NCBI GenBank assembly: GCA_947478405.1
Contig: CANJVX010000018.1
Span: forward strand, 1 to 55,739
Length of the DNA stretch: 55,739 nucleotides
Direction of reading: 5' to 3'
Source: Beijerinckiaceae bacterium
GTDB lineage: Bacteria > Pseudomonadota > Alphaproteobacteria > Rhizobiales > Beijerinckiaceae
Positions 39,108-48,921 of the stretch are shown here, in pieces; within the stretch, counting starts at the first letter, position 1; every line of letters begins with the position of its first letter. The position numbers and the translations under genes were made by a program. A model generated the notes under the pieces. The model was not told the DNA's origin and ran no database searches. It saw nothing but the letters and a program-made list of their open reading frames with translations.

Positions 39108-39596
39108 TCAGGATTTGAATTTGTCGCGCAAAGCCTGCGCGACATCTGGCGGAACGAAGGCCGACACATCGCCATGCATGGCAGCAATCTGGCGTACCAG
39201 AGTGGCAGTAATATGGCGCACAGACGGGCTAGCAGGTAAAAACACTGTCTGGGTGCGGGGCGCCATGGCGCCGTTCATCCCGGCCATTTGCATTTCATAA
39301 TCAAAGTCTGTCCCGTCGCGTAAACCGCGAATGATGAGATCTGCATTCACGCGCCGCGCCGCTTCAATTGCCAAGCCGTCAAAAGTGATCACTTCGACCG
39401 CGGCCATAACACCCTTGGTTGTCGCCGCACGCACCATGGCCACACGTTCGACCGGCGAAAAAACAGGCCCTTTGCCTGCATGTGTTCCAATGCCGACAAC
39501 AATGCGATCGCAGAAAGCGGCCGCCGAACGGATTACATCGAGATGCCCGTTCGTCAGCGGATCAAAGGTGCCGGTATAAAGACCTATACGCGCCAT
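39108..39596 (-). CDS. coaD: Phosphopantetheine adenylyltransferase
   Basis: CoaD catalyses the penultimate step of coenzyme A synthesis. The 162-residue protein has [20 protein letters not shown] at the N-terminus with the TxGH nucleotidyltransferase motif, [20 protein letters not shown] near residue 87 and [17 protein letters not shown] near residue 128. The ATG at 39596 is the only one next to the motif; the reading from 39602 starts at a TTG. It lies 28 bases after gyrA in the conserved gyrA-coaD-ppi-ppi order. Confidence 0.96.
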   Translation of the reverse strand: MARIGLYTGTFDPLTNGHLDVIRSAAAFCDRIVVGIGTHAGKGPVFSPVERVAMVRAATTKGVMAAVEVITFDGLAIEAARRVNADLIIRGLRDGTDFDYEMQMAGMNGAMAPRTQTVFLPASPSVRHITATLVRQIAAMHGDVSAFVPPDVAQALRDKFKS

Positions 39597-39624
39597 TCCC
39601 AACCCCTGAAACCCGTGTAGAGGA

Positions 39625-42372
39625 TCAAACTTCTATCGTGCCGCTAGCATCCTCGCCATCGTCACCACTATCACTATCATCCTCGCCGATGCGCTCCACC
39701 GAGACAACCCGTTCTTCAACGGCTGTTCGGAAGACTATCACGCCCTGCGTTGCACGACCTGCCGTGCGAATATCTTCTACCGGGCAACGGATCAACTGAC
39801 CGCCATCAGTCACCAGCATGATCTGATCGCTATGCACAACCGGGAAGGAAGCCACAAGATCACCATTGCGGGTGTTGACCGCCATCGCCGTGATACCTTT
39901 TCCGCCACGGCCCGTCACACGATATTCATAAGACGACGTGCGCTTTCCATAGCCGTTGGAACTGACTGTAAGGATTGTTTCCTCGTGCAGCGACAATTCA
40001 ACATAGCGCTCCTGTGACAAGGAGATTGCATCTGCTGTTTCTTCAGGATCAGCTGCCTCAATTGTTTCTTCCACACCCGTTTCGCCCTGTAGCGCGCGAC
40101 GCATCTTCAGATAGGCTGAGCGCTCGGCCGGATTGGCATCAACATGACGCAAGATTGCCATTGAAATGACCGTGTCACCTTCAGCCAGATTGACACCACG
40201 CACGCCCATAGAATCGCGTCCCTTGAAGACACGCACTTCGCCAACGGCAAAGCGAATGCACTGGCCTAGCGACGTGGTCAGCAGCATATCATTGGCTTCC
40301 GAACAAATCTGCACGTCCACAATGCCCTCGCCCTCATCGAGCTTCATAGCAATTTTGCCGGCGCGGTTTACCTGCGTGAAATCCGACAATTTGTTTCGGC
40401 GTACCGTGCCGCGCGTGGTGGCGAAGACCACGTCCATATTCTCCCAAGCGGCCTCATCCTCAGGCAAAGGCATAATTGTTGTAATGCGTTCTCCCTGTTC
40501 AAGCGGCAGCATATTGACAAGTGCCTTTCCGCGCGCTTGCGGCGCCGCCAGCGGAAGACGCCAAACTTTTTCTTTATAGACCTTGCCATGCGAGGAGAAG
40601 AACAACAGAGGCTGATGGGTACTTGACACAAACAATCGCGCCACGAAATCCTCATCGCGTGTCTGCATGCCTGCGCGGCCTTTGCCACCACGGCGTTGCG
40701 CACGATAGGTCGAAAGCGGCACGCGCTTGATATAACCAGCATGCGAGACGGTAACGACCATATCTTCACGCTGGATGAGATCTTCATCATCAAAATCCGC
40801 ATCGCTTTCACCAATCTCGGTGCGACGCGGCGTGGCAAAAGCCTCGCGCACGGCAGTAAGCTCATTGCGGATGATCTCGAACACCCGATCACGCGAGCGA
40901 AGAATGGCAAGATAATCGGCGATCTCGGTTGCGAGCCTGTTCAAGGCTTCCGAAATTTCATCCCGACCAAGTGCGGTAAGACGCTGCAAGCGCAGATCGA
41001 GAATGGCGCGCGCCTGAGCTTCCGAGAGCCGATAATTGCCATCCTCATGCAGTTTGTGCTTGGGATCAGCAATCAACAAAATCAACGGCGCCATGTCGCG
41101 GGCGGGCCACTCACGGGCCATCAAGGCTTCACGCGCGGTCGCTGCATCGGGCGAGGTGCGAATGAGACGGATGACTTCGTCAATATTGGCCACAGCAATT
41201 GCAAGGCCCACCTGCATATGCGCAGTATCACGTGCCTTGTTGAGTAGATATTTCGTGCGCCGTGTCACAACTTCTTCGCGGAAATCGATGAATGCCACCA
41301 GGAAGTCACGCAAATTGAGCATTTGCGGACGCCCGCCATTAAGCGCAATCATATTGCAGCCGAAGGAGGATTGCATCGCGGTGAAGCGGAACAATTGGTT
41401 CAACACAACATCCGCCACGGCATCGCGCTTCAATTCGATAACGATACGCATTCCGTCGCGATCAGATTCATCGCGCAGATCTGAAATACCCTCAACTTTT
41501 TTGTCGCGGACCAATTCCGCAATGCGTTCGATCAACGTCGACTTGTTCACCTGATAAGGAATTTCCGTGACAATGATCGCATCACGATCCTTGCGGACCT
41601 GCTCGATCTTCGTCTTGGCGCGTGTCGCAACTGATCCCCGCCCAGTGAGATAGGCCGAGCGGATTCCACTACGTCCCAGGATAATGCCGCCGGTGGGATA
41701 ATCAGGCCCCGGGATAATCGCCATCAAATCTTCGATAGAAATATCCGGGCGTTCCATCATGGCGAAGACGCCATCAATGACTTCCGCCAGATTATGAGGG
41801 GGGATATTGGTCGCCATACCGACCGCAATACCGCCGGCCCCATTGACGAGAAGATTGGGATAACGCGCGGGCAAAACCCCCGGCTCGCTTTCCTTCCCGT
41901 CGTAATTGGGATGAAAATCAACCGTGTCCTGCTCGATATCCTGCAATAGAGACAAAGCAACTTTGGTCAGACGCGATTCCGTATAGCGCATGGCTGCTGC
42001 CGGATCGCCATCCACAGAACCAAAATTGCCTTGGCCATCGACCAGCGGCACGCGCAACGAAAACGGCTGCGCCATGCGCACCAACGCGTCATAAATCGCG
42101 CTGTCGCCGTGGGGATGGAATTTGCCCATCACGTCGCCAACAATACGCGCCGATTTCACATAGGACTTGTCGGGCGTTTGTCCGTTTTCATGCATCGAAT
42201 ACAAAATGCGCCGATGCACGGGCTTCAGGCCATCGCGCACATCAGGCAAAGCACGGCTGACAATCACGCTCATCGCATAATCAAGATAGCTGCGCTTCAT
42301 TTCATCGGTGATGGAAACGGGGCGAATATCGGAACCCGGTGCGCCCGCAAGGTCGTCTTTTTTGTCGGCCAA
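39625..42372 (-). CDS. gyrA: DNA gyrase subunit A
   Basis: GyrA is the breakage-reunion subunit of DNA gyrase. The 915-residue protein contains [20 protein letters not shown] and [20 protein letters not shown]; the quinolone-contact positions carry Ser and Asp, the usual sensitive-type residues. [10 protein letters not shown] holds the catalytic tyrosine. The C-terminal domain has the GyrA box QRRGGKG near residue 565 and several beta-pinwheel repeats, ending in an acidic tail. The start is a TTG at 42372 (TTG-GCC-GAC) with AGGA about nine bases upstream. It is the first gene of the minus-strand cluster. Confidence 0.96.
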   Translation of the reverse strand: MADKKDDLAGAPGSDIRPVSITDEMKRSYLDYAMSVIVSRALPDVRDGLKPVHRRILYSMHENGQTPDKSYVKSARIVGDVMGKFHPHGDSAIYDALVRMAQPFSLRVPLVDGQGNFGSVDGDPAAAMRYTESRLTKVALSLLQDIEQDTVDFHPNYDGKESEPGVLPARYPNLLVNGAGGIAVGMATNIPPHNLAEVIDGVFAMMERPDISIEDLMAIIPGPDYPTGGIILGRSGIRSAYLTGRGSVATRAKTKIEQVRKDRDAIIVTEIPYQVNKSTLIERIAELVRDKKVEGISDLRDESDRDGMRIVIELKRDAVADVVLNQLFRFTAMQSSFGCNMIALNGGRPQMLNLRDFLVAFIDFREEVVTRRTKYLLNKARDTAHMQVGLAIAVANIDEVIRLIRTSPDAATAREALMAREWPARDMAPLILLIADPKHKLHEDGNYRLSEAQARAILDLRLQRLTALGRDEISEALNRLATEIADYLAILRSRDRVFEIIRNELTAVREAFATPRRTEIGESDADFDDEDLIQREDMVVTVSHAGYIKRVPLSTYRAQRRGGKGRAGMQTRDEDFVARLFVSSTHQPLLFFSSHGKVYKEKVWRLPLAAPQARGKALVNMLPLEQGERITTIMPLPEDEAAWENMDVVFATTRGTVRRNKLSDFTQVNRAGKIAMKLDEGEGIVDVQICSEANDMLLTTSLGQCIRFAVGEVRVFKGRDSMGVRGVNLAEGDTVISMAILRHVDANPAERSAYLKMRRALQGETGVEETIEAADPEETADAISLSQERYVELSLHEETILTVSSNGYGKRTSSYEYRVTGRGGKGITAMAVNTRNGDLVASFPVVHSDQIMLVTDGGQLIRCPVEDIRTAGRATQGVIVFRTAVEERVVSVERIGEDDSDSGDDGEDASGTIEV

Positions 42373-42386
42373 AGCCTGTTTCCTGA

Positions 42387-42402
42387 CTGGTTCTAGAATC
42401 AG
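42387..42402. repeat. Near-perfect palindrome upstream of gyrA
   Basis: CTGGTTCTAGAATCAG is a 16-base palindrome with one G-T pair, centred on TTCTAGAA, 15 bases before the gyrA start. It could be an operator or part of the leader. The rest of the 225-base spacer between the divergent gyrA and hydrolase genes shows no other feature. Confidence 0.3.
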
Positions 42403-42597
42403 CCTTATGTCTATCCGATTCCGTCTCCCGAAGCCAGTTTTGCTGCACCCGACTTAACCGGCCAAAGCATCGTAGATTCAGTAATTTACGTGGGTGCATG
42501 GCCCCGGCAAACGGGATCCCCGCAATTCCGACCAACTGACACCTTGCCAACATACTGATAAGCTCTAGCATGACGTTTGTTTTGGGCAGGAATTCCG

Positions 42598-43494
42598 ATG
42601 AAAACCCTTCCGGTAATCGCCCGCATGGGCGCGGCTTGCTGTCTGATCTCAAGCACGATTATCAATCCAGCCTTTGCCGAAATCCGCGAGCGCGTCGTGA
42701 AAATTCCGGTCCTCGTCACGGGTCCTGATGGCACTCCTTTTGTTCATGGCATCACCCTCACTGTGGTTTACGACGATGCCCGGAAAAAGAGCGCCTTCCT
42801 GATCCTTAACCATGGGCGCGCGGTGACACCGCAAGAGCGCAAGGATTATGGTCGCGCGCGCTTTACCGAACAAAGCCGCTATTTTGCCAAGCTCGGATTT
42901 GCCGTCTTCATGCCGACCCGAATTGGCTATGGCGTCACTGAGGGACCCGATCTCGAAAGTTCCGGTCCCTACAACAACAAGGATTATTTACGCAGCCTTG
43001 TCCCGGCTGTTGCCCAAGCCAAGGCCGCTGTCATTTACGCAAGATCGCAAAGCTTTGTTGATCCAAAGCGGGGTATCTTGCTCGGCCAATCCGTTGGCGG
43101 GTTCACCACGATTGGTGCTGCAGCCGAAAATCTTCCGGGAGTTCGCTTGGCGATCAATTTTGCAGGTGGCGCCGGCGGTGATCCGAATGGGCGTCCCTGG
43201 AACCCATGCCAAGCAGATCGGATCGCCGAAACCTACGGCCAATATGGTGCCAGGGGGAGGACACCAACCCTCTGGCTCTATTCATCTAACGACGCTTTCT
43301 GGGGACCCGAACATCCCAAAAAATGGGTTGAGAGCTATATTTCCAACGGCGGTAAGGCGGAGTTTATTGTATTACCGGCCTCTGGATCGGATGGGCATAA
43401 TTCGTTCAGCCAAAACCCAGACGCATGGAAGCCCATAGTCGAGGCTTTCCTAGCTAAAAAAGGATTTCGAACCGGAATTAGCGCTTCAGACTGA
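42598..43494 (+). CDS. Exported alpha/beta hydrolase (dienelactone hydrolase-like)
   Basis: The 298-residue precursor has a signal peptide (MKTLPVIARMGAACCLISST, cleaved after AFA near residue 27). The mature part has an alpha/beta-hydrolase fold with LILNHGRAV near residue 66, FMPTRIGYG near 104, the nucleophile elbow GILLGQSVGGFT near residue 160 and a likely catalytic His in GSDGHNSFSQ near residue 265. A possible acid residue is in YSSNDAFWGPEH. Substrate is unknown; the family includes dienelactone hydrolases and periplasmic esterases. The ATG at 42598 has CAGGA upstream. It is alone on its strand between two minus-strand genes, and overlaps the end of the small gene that follows. Confidence 0.75.
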   Translation: MKTLPVIARMGAACCLISSTIINPAFAEIRERVVKIPVLVTGPDGTPFVHGITLTVVYDDARKKSAFLILNHGRAVTPQERKDYGRARFTEQSRYFAKLGFAVFMPTRIGYGVTEGPDLESSGPYNNKDYLRSLVPAVAQAKAAVIYARSQSFVDPKRGILLGQSVGGFTTIGAAAENLPGVRLAINFAGGAGGDPNGRPWNPCQADRIAETYGQYGARGRTPTLWLYSSNDAFWGPEHPKKWVESYISNGGKAEFIVLPASGSDGHNSFSQNPDAWKPIVEAFLAKKGFRTGISASD

Positions 43495-43789
43495 GCAGCA
43501 AGCGCGTCAGCAAGCCCACCATCTGTGAGGTCGAGGCCGCAGGTTCAGCCGTCAGCGCTTTTTGATGCACTGGCTCAAGAGGTCCGCCGCGCTGCGCGCG
43601 CGCAGCAGCAAGATCGACAATTTCAGCTGAGGGAAAGAGGACTGACAAATCCTCCAAAACGTCCGGGAAGCCCGGACGCAGATAGCCAACGCTTTGCGCA
43701 CGCACACGGCGCAAGGCCGCGTTCAGGCGACCCCGCGCGTGATAGAGCGGCTTGAAATCCGCCGGACGCGGATCAGAACGGAATGTCAT
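43478..43789 (-). CDS. Small unknown protein downstream of ssb
   Basis: The frame codes for 103 residues: MTFRSDPRPADFKPLYHARG, then RVRAQSVGYLRPGFPDVLED and FPSAEIVDLAAARAQRG. It starts inside the last codons of ssb, so the two would be coupled. At its other end it overlaps the hydrolase gene on the opposite strand by 17 bases. Composition is Arg- and Ala-rich and no family is recognised. Overlap at both ends and the lack of a strong ribosome site keep the call tentative. Confidence 0.45.
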   Translation of the reverse strand: MTFRSDPRPADFKPLYHARGRLNAALRRVRAQSVGYLRPGFPDVLEDLSVLFPSAEIVDLAAARAQRGGPLEPVHQKALTAEPAASTSQMVGLLTRLLLSLKR

Positions 43790-44267
43790 CGTCAATCGCT
43801 GCTGATGTGCGACCCGCGCCGGCTACCGCCGGGCGCGTATCACCGCCGGAGGGGCGGCCAAGGCTCTGGCGCTCACCGCCGCCTGCAAAAGCCTCGCCGC
43901 CTTCACGACCGCCATTGCGGCTGTCGAGCAAGGTAAGCTCGCCACGATACCGCTGCAGAACAACATCGGTCGCCTTGCGCTGATTGCCTTCCTTATCCGT
44001 ATATTCACGGGTCTGAAGCTGGCCCTCGAGATAGACCTTTGTTCCCTTTTTCACATATTGCTCGGCGACCTTGCCTAGCTGCTCGTTGAAGATGGTCACA
44101 TTGTGCCACTCGGTCTTTTCCTTGCGCTCACCTGTCGCCTTATCGCGCCAGCTCTCTGACGTGGCGACAGAAAAGCTAACAATTGCATCGCCATTGGGCG
44201 TACGGCGCACTTCGGGGTCGCGCCCGACATTGCCGATAAGAATGACTTTGTTCACACTGCCCGACAT
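43773..44267 (-). CDS. ssb: Single-stranded DNA-binding protein
   Basis: The 164-residue SSB has an N-terminal OB fold (MSGSVNKVILIGNVGRDPEV, then ESWRDKATGERKEKTEWHNV). A Gly-rich linker and the acidic partner-binding tip DDDIPF follow. It protects single strands in replication and repair and recruits enzymes through the tip. The ATG at 44267 has AGGAGAG upstream. The gene is divergent from uvrA across a region with a perfect LexA box, so both are probably SOS-controlled. Confidence 0.96.
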   Translation of the reverse strand: MSGSVNKVILIGNVGRDPEVRRTPNGDAIVSFSVATSESWRDKATGERKEKTEWHNVTIFNEQLGKVAEQYVKKGTKVYLEGQLQTREYTDKEGNQRKATDVVLQRYRGELTLLDSRNGGREGGEAFAGGGERQSLGRPSGGDTRPAVAGAGRTSAAIDDDIPF

Positions 44268-44436
44268 GAGGCTCTCCTGAAACACATTACCGGCGGAACA
44301 GGCCCCGACTCACGAGGCCCCGCCGAACTTTCCACGGCACAGTAAACGCGCCGACCCGCCATTGCGCCCCGCCCCGGAGCTTAAAGAGACACTGTCCACA
44401 AGGCGCAGGGCAGAGAAACCAAAGCCGAAGCCTTTT

Positions 44437-44451
44437 GTTCATGTTTTGTTC
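44437..44451 (+). promoter_or_regulatory. LexA (SOS) box between ssb and uvrA
   Basis: GTTC-ATGTTTT-GTTC matches the alphaproteobacterial LexA direct-repeat operator GTTC-N7-GTTC exactly. It lies 170 bases before the ssb start and 208 bases before the uvrA start, in the 391-base divergent spacer. LexA control of uvrA is known in the class. The rest of the spacer shows no convincing gene or RNA. Confidence 0.8.
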
Positions 44452-44658
44452 GTAACATGCCACCAGCGGCATAGCAAGCCAAAAGCGAAACCCGGCCGTG
44501 ACGATTTGCATCTGGATGACGCCCCCTGCCCCGGTCGCAATTGGCCGCGCAATTGCCTATCTGGAACACGCTGCGCTGCGTGAAACCGGCCCGCTGTCTG
44601 CACCGTAAACTCAAGGACGGCAGGCGTCACGGCGCTCAAGGAAAGAAGCAACCAAATC

Positions 44659-47607
44659 ATGGCCCGCAAGACCACGAAGACCGACACAATCCAATCCGCC
44701 GACCACTTGTTCGATGACAAGGTGATTTCGGTGCGTGGCGCGCGCGAGCACAATCTGAAGAATGTCGATCTCACTATTCCGCGCGACAAATTGGTCGTCT
44801 TCACGGGTCTATCGGGCTCAGGCAAATCCTCGCTCGCCTTTGACACGATCTATGCCGAAGGCCAGCGCCGCTACGTGGAATCCCTCTCGGCCTATGCCCG
44901 CCAGTTTCTGGAAATGATGCAGAAGCCGGACGTCGACCAGATCGATGGTCTGTCGCCGGCCATTTCAATCGAGCAGAAAACAACGTCGAAAAATCCGCGC
45001 TCTACTGTGGGCACAGTCACCGAGATTCACGATTACATGCGCCTGCTCTGGGCGCGCGTGGGAATTCCCTATTCGCCAGCCACCGGCCTGCCGATTGAAA
45101 GCCAGACTGTCAGCCAGATGGTTGATCGCGTTCTCGCATTACCGGAGAAAACACGCCTATTCCTGCTGGCACCCGCCGTGCGTGGACGCAAAGGTGAATA
45201 CCGCAAAGAAATCGCAGAATTTATGAAGCGCGGTTTTCAGCGCCTGAAAATCGATGGTCAATATTATGAAATCGGCGATGTGCCGACACTCGACAAAAAA
45301 CTGAAACACGACATTGATGTCGTGGTGGATCGCATCGTCGTGCGGGGTGATATTGCTGCGCGGCTCGCAGATAGTTTCGAAACAGCACTTGAACTGGCAG
45401 ATGGCATCGCCATTGCCGAATATGCAGATGAAAAGGAAAAAGACGGCAGCCCCAAGCGGGTCGTCTTCTCGTCGAAATTCGCTTGCCCTGTATCAGGCTT
45501 CACCATCTCCGAAATCGAACCGCGCCTTTTCTCCTTTAACAATCCCTTTGGCGCCTGCCCTGTCTGCTCGGGCCTTGGCGCGGAACAAACGGTTGATCCA
45601 GAACTGATCGTGCCGGACCCCTCGCTGACTTTGCGGAAAGGGGCAATTGCGCCGTGGGCGAAATCATCCTCGCCCTATTACACGCAAACGCTGGAATCGC
45701 TTGGCAAGCATTTTAAATTCCGCCTCGACATGCCATTCGAAAAACTGCCACAAAAAGCGCAGGACGCCATTCTCTATGGCACGGATGAAACCAAAATCCG
45801 CTTCTCTTATGATGATGGCATGCGTGCCTATGAAGTGGCGAAGCCATTTGAAGGCGTGATCAACAATTTGGAACGCCGCTATCTGGAAACAGAAAGCGAA
45901 TGGGCGCGCGAAGAAATCGGCCGCTTCATGTCCGACACGCCGTGCAAAGCCTGCCAAGGCTTTCGTCTGAAGCCGGAAGCCTTGGCTGTCAAAATTGCCG
46001 ACAAACATATTGGCCACGCCTCCGAAATGTCAGTGCGCGAAGCCGCCAAATGGTTTGAAACTCTACCCAAGGCCCTCGACAAAAAACGCAACGAGATTGC
46101 CGGACGCATCTTGAAAGAAATCCGCGACCGCCTGAATTTTCTGGTCGACGTCGGGCTCGATTATCTCAGCTTGTCGCGCGCGTCTGGTACATTGTCCGGC
46201 GGCGAGAGCCAGCGCATTCGTTTGGCCTCGCAAATTGGTTCCGGCCTGACGGGTGTTCTCTATGTGCTAGATGAGCCATCGATAGGACTGCATCAGCGCG
46301 ACAATGAGCGCTTGCTTGAAACTCTGCGCCGTTTGCGCGATCTGGGCAATACTGTGATCGTCGTCGAACATGATGAAGACGCGATCATGACCGCTGATTA
46401 TGTTGTCGATGTCGGACCGGGTGCTGGTATTCACGGCGGCAAGATTGTGTCGAAGGGAACGCCTGCACAAATCATGGCGGACACCAACTCGCTCACGGGC
46501 GATTATCTCACGGGGCGCAAATCTGTCAGCGTTCCCCGCGCACGGCGCAAAGTCTTGCCCGGCCGCAAGCTAAAACTCATAGGCGCCAAGGGCAATAATC
46601 TGAAAAATGTCACGGCGGAAATTCCGCTCGGACTATTCACCTGCATCACAGGCGTCTCCGGCGGCGGCAAATCCACGTTGGTGATTGATACGCTCTACAA
46701 AGCGGTCGCGCGAAAACTCAATGGCGCGCTCGAACATCCCGCCACTTATGACAAACTCGAAGGACTTGAGCATCTCGACAAGGTGATCGACATTGATCAG
46801 TCACCGATCGGTCGCACACCGCGTTCAAATCCCGCTACCTATACGGGCGCTTTTACGCCCATTCGTGAATGGTTTGCGGGCCTGCCCGAAGCCAAAGCGC
46901 GCGGCTATGCACCCGGCCGCTTCTCCTTCAATGTAAAGGGCGGACGCTGTGAGGCCTGTCAGGGTGACGGCGTCATCAAAATTGAAATGCACTTCCTGCC
47001 AGACGTCTATGTGACCTGCGACGTCTGCAAGGGGCGGCGCTATGATCGCGAAACTCTGGAAGTCAAATATCGCGACAAGTCGATTGCCGATGTGCTCGAT
47101 ATGACTGTTGAAGAAGCGCGCGATCTCTTCAAGGCAGTCCCCTCCATCCGCGAGAAAATGGTCACTCTGGCGCGTGTGGGCCTTGGCTATATCAAAGTAG
47201 GACAACAGGCGACGACACTTTCAGGCGGCGAAGCGCAGCGCGTGAAATTGTCGAAAGAATTGTCACGCCGGTCCACCGGCCGAACATTATATATTCTTGA
47301 TGAGCCGACAACCGGTCTGCATTTTCACGATGTGAAGAAACTCCTCGAAGTGCTGCATGAGCTGGTTGATCAGGGCAATAGTGTCGTGGTGATCGAACAT
47401 AATCTCGAAGTCATCAAGACCGCTGACTGGATCATAGACATGGGTCCGGAAGGTGGCGATGGCGGCGGGGAAATCGTGGCCCACGGCACACCCGAAGACA
47501 TTATCCGCGAGAAGCGCAGTCACACCGGTCGCTTTCTAAAGGACGTGCTGGCGCGCCGCCCATTGGTGGAAGAACAGCCGAAAGGAAAGAAAGCGGCGGC
47601 AGAATAG
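44659..47607 (+). CDS. uvrA: Excinuclease ABC subunit UvrA
   Basis: UvrA recognises bulky DNA damage in nucleotide excision repair. The 982-residue protein has two ABC ATPase modules: Walker [21 protein letters not shown] (near residue 51), signature [16 protein letters not shown] and Walker [15 protein letters not shown]; then [30 protein letters not shown] and [12 protein letters not shown]. The second zinc module (RCEACQGDG, then [13 protein letters not shown]) is complete. In the first one the second cysteine is replaced (ACPVSGF, then CPVCSGLG). A LexA box lies upstream. It is convergent with prfB, with a REP-like element between them. Confidence 0.97.
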   Translation: MARKTTKTDTIQSADHLFDDKVISVRGAREHNLKNVDLTIPRDKLVVFTGLSGSGKSSLAFDTIYAEGQRRYVESLSAYARQFLEMMQKPDVDQIDGLSPAISIEQKTTSKNPRSTVGTVTEIHDYMRLLWARVGIPYSPATGLPIESQTVSQMVDRVLALPEKTRLFLLAPAVRGRKGEYRKEIAEFMKRGFQRLKIDGQYYEIGDVPTLDKKLKHDIDVVVDRIVVRGDIAARLADSFETALELADGIAIAEYADEKEKDGSPKRVVFSSKFACPVSGFTISEIEPRLFSFNNPFGACPVCSGLGAEQTVDPELIVPDPSLTLRKGAIAPWAKSSSPYYTQTLESLGKHFKFRLDMPFEKLPQKAQDAILYGTDETKIRFSYDDGMRAYEVAKPFEGVINNLERRYLETESEWAREEIGRFMSDTPCKACQGFRLKPEALAVKIADKHIGHASEMSVREAAKWFETLPKALDKKRNEIAGRILKEIRDRLNFLVDVGLDYLSLSRASGTLSGGESQRIRLASQIGSGLTGVLYVLDEPSIGLHQRDNERLLETLRRLRDLGNTVIVVEHDEDAIMTADYVVDVGPGAGIHGGKIVSKGTPAQIMADTNSLTGDYLTGRKSVSVPRARRKVLPGRKLKLIGAKGNNLKNVTAEIPLGLFTCITGVSGGGKSTLVIDTLYKAVARKLNGALEHPATYDKLEGLEHLDKVIDIDQSPIGRTPRSNPATYTGAFTPIREWFAGLPEAKARGYAPGRFSFNVKGGRCEACQGDGVIKIEMHFLPDVYVTCDVCKGRRYDRETLEVKYRDKSIADVLDMTVEEARDLFKAVPSIREKMVTLARVGLGYIKVGQQATTLSGGEAQRVKLSKELSRRSTGRTLYILDEPTTGLHFHDVKKLLEVLHELVDQGNSVVVIEHNLEVIKTADWIIDMGPEGGDGGGEIVAHGTPEDIIREKRSHTGRFLKDVLARRPLVEEQPKGKKAAAE

Positions 47608-47616
47608 GCAAAAACC

Positions 47617-47719
47617 GCCATTGCAAACGCAAGCGACGCAATCACGACGCCTCACGCCTGGCCACTGGATTGCTGCGTCGGCCTACGGCCTCCTCGCAAT
47701 GACGGCGTTTTACGCCGTC
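47617..47719. repeat. REP-like palindromic element, copy D
   Basis: The spacer between the convergent uvrA and prfB genes carries GCCATTGCAAACGCAAGCGA, CGCAATCAC and, on the other side, CTGGATTGCTGCG and CTCCTCGCAATGACGG, the two REP-like arms. The right end continues into a perfect small hairpin GACGGCG-TTTTA-CGCCGTC (47701-47719) that overlaps the prfB stop codon. Together they may end transcription from both sides. Confidence 0.75.
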
Positions 47720-48849
47720 AATCCACATCCTCAACATTCACAGGCCCGCCGCCTTCGACCCGTTGCGCCAGGGCTGCTTCCATAAATTCGTCAAGATCAC
47801 CATCGAGAACTTCGTCTGGTGTGCCCGACACGACACCGGTGCGCAGGTCTTTCACCATCTGATAGGGCTGCAAGACGTAAGAGCGAATCTGGTGGCCCCA
47901 GCCAATATCGGTCTTGGACGCCGCCGCAGCATTAGCTTCCGCCTCGCGGATTTCCACCTCGCGTTCATAGAGCCGCGCACGCAACATATTCCAGGCCGTG
48001 GCGCGGTTCTTGTGCTGTGAGCGCTCGCCCTGACAGGCCACCACAATGCCGGTGGGAATATGCGTGATGCGAACAGCAGAATCCGTCGTATTCACGTGCT
48101 GGCCACCAGCGCCCGATGAACGATAAGTGTCGATGCGACAATCACTTTCATTCACCGCAATATCTATCTTGTCGTCGATGACGGGATAGACCCAGACCGA
48201 AGCAAAGCTCGTGTGCCGGCGCGCATTGGAATCGAAAGGCGAGATGCGCACGAGGCGATGCACACCAGATTCGGTCTTCATCCAGCCATGGGCATTATGA
48301 CCTTTGATCAGGATCGTTGCGGATTTGATGCCAGCTTCGTCGCCTGACGTTTCTTCGATAATTTCAACTTTGAACTTTTGGCGTTCGCCCCAGCGCACAT
48401 ACATGCGCAAGAGCATGCGCGCCCAGTCGCAACTCTCCGTGCCGCCGGCACCCGAATGAACTTCGACATAAGTGTCGTTGGCATCAACCTCACCCGACAG
48501 CAAAGCCTCGATGTGGCGGCGCTCGGCTTCCTGCTTCAAGCCTTTTAGAGAGGCGATGCCTTCCTGCTCGGTCGACTCATCACTCTCCATCTCGCCCAAT
48601 TCAACAAGCGTAATCGCGTCTTCAAGCTCGCGCTCGAAACGCGACAGCGAATTGAGCCGCTCTTCAAGATCTGTACGTTCGCGCATGATTTTCTGCGCGG
48701 CATCGGCATCATTCCAAAGATCGGGGTCTTCGACCCTCGCGTTCAGTTCCGCGAGGCGGCGTGTTGCGGCATCAACGTCAAAGATGCCTCCTCAGCAGTC
48801 CCACCGACTGCTTGATCTGTTCGACGAGTGCTTCGGCCTCGGCGCGCAT
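47718..48849 (-). CDS. prfB: Peptide chain release factor 2 (programmed +1 frameshift)
   Basis: RF2 ends translation at UGA and UAA. The gene is in two overlapping frames. The first (ATG at 48849) codes for 23 residues, MRAEAEALVEQIKQSVGLLR-RHL, and stops at TGA 48780-48778. The second resumes with DVDAATRRLAELNARVEDPD and continues to 47718. A +1 shift at CTT-TGA-C joins them into 376 residues. The second part has the GGQ motif in YRSSGAGGQHVNTTDSAVRI. A gene finder working in one frame would start at 48686 and lose the N-terminus. mrcA lies upstream. Confidence 0.96.
48776..48792 (-). promoter_or_regulatory. prfB programmed frameshift site
   Basis: On the minus strand the site reads AGGAGG-CAT-CTT-TGA-C: an internal Shine-Dalgarno sequence three bases before the CTT slippery codon, then the UGA stop followed by C. 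It matches the E. coli prfB site apart from minor changes (AGGGGG-TAT-CTT-TGA-C). Low RF2 slows UGA decoding, favours the +1 shift and so restores RF2, a known autoregulatory loop. Confidence 0.95.
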
Positions 48850-48921
48850 GGTAATGATCTTTCATGACATGCGGGTCAAGCCCGCCGGATTCGTGGCCGG
48901 ACCCTAGAGGCAGAGGCTGGA

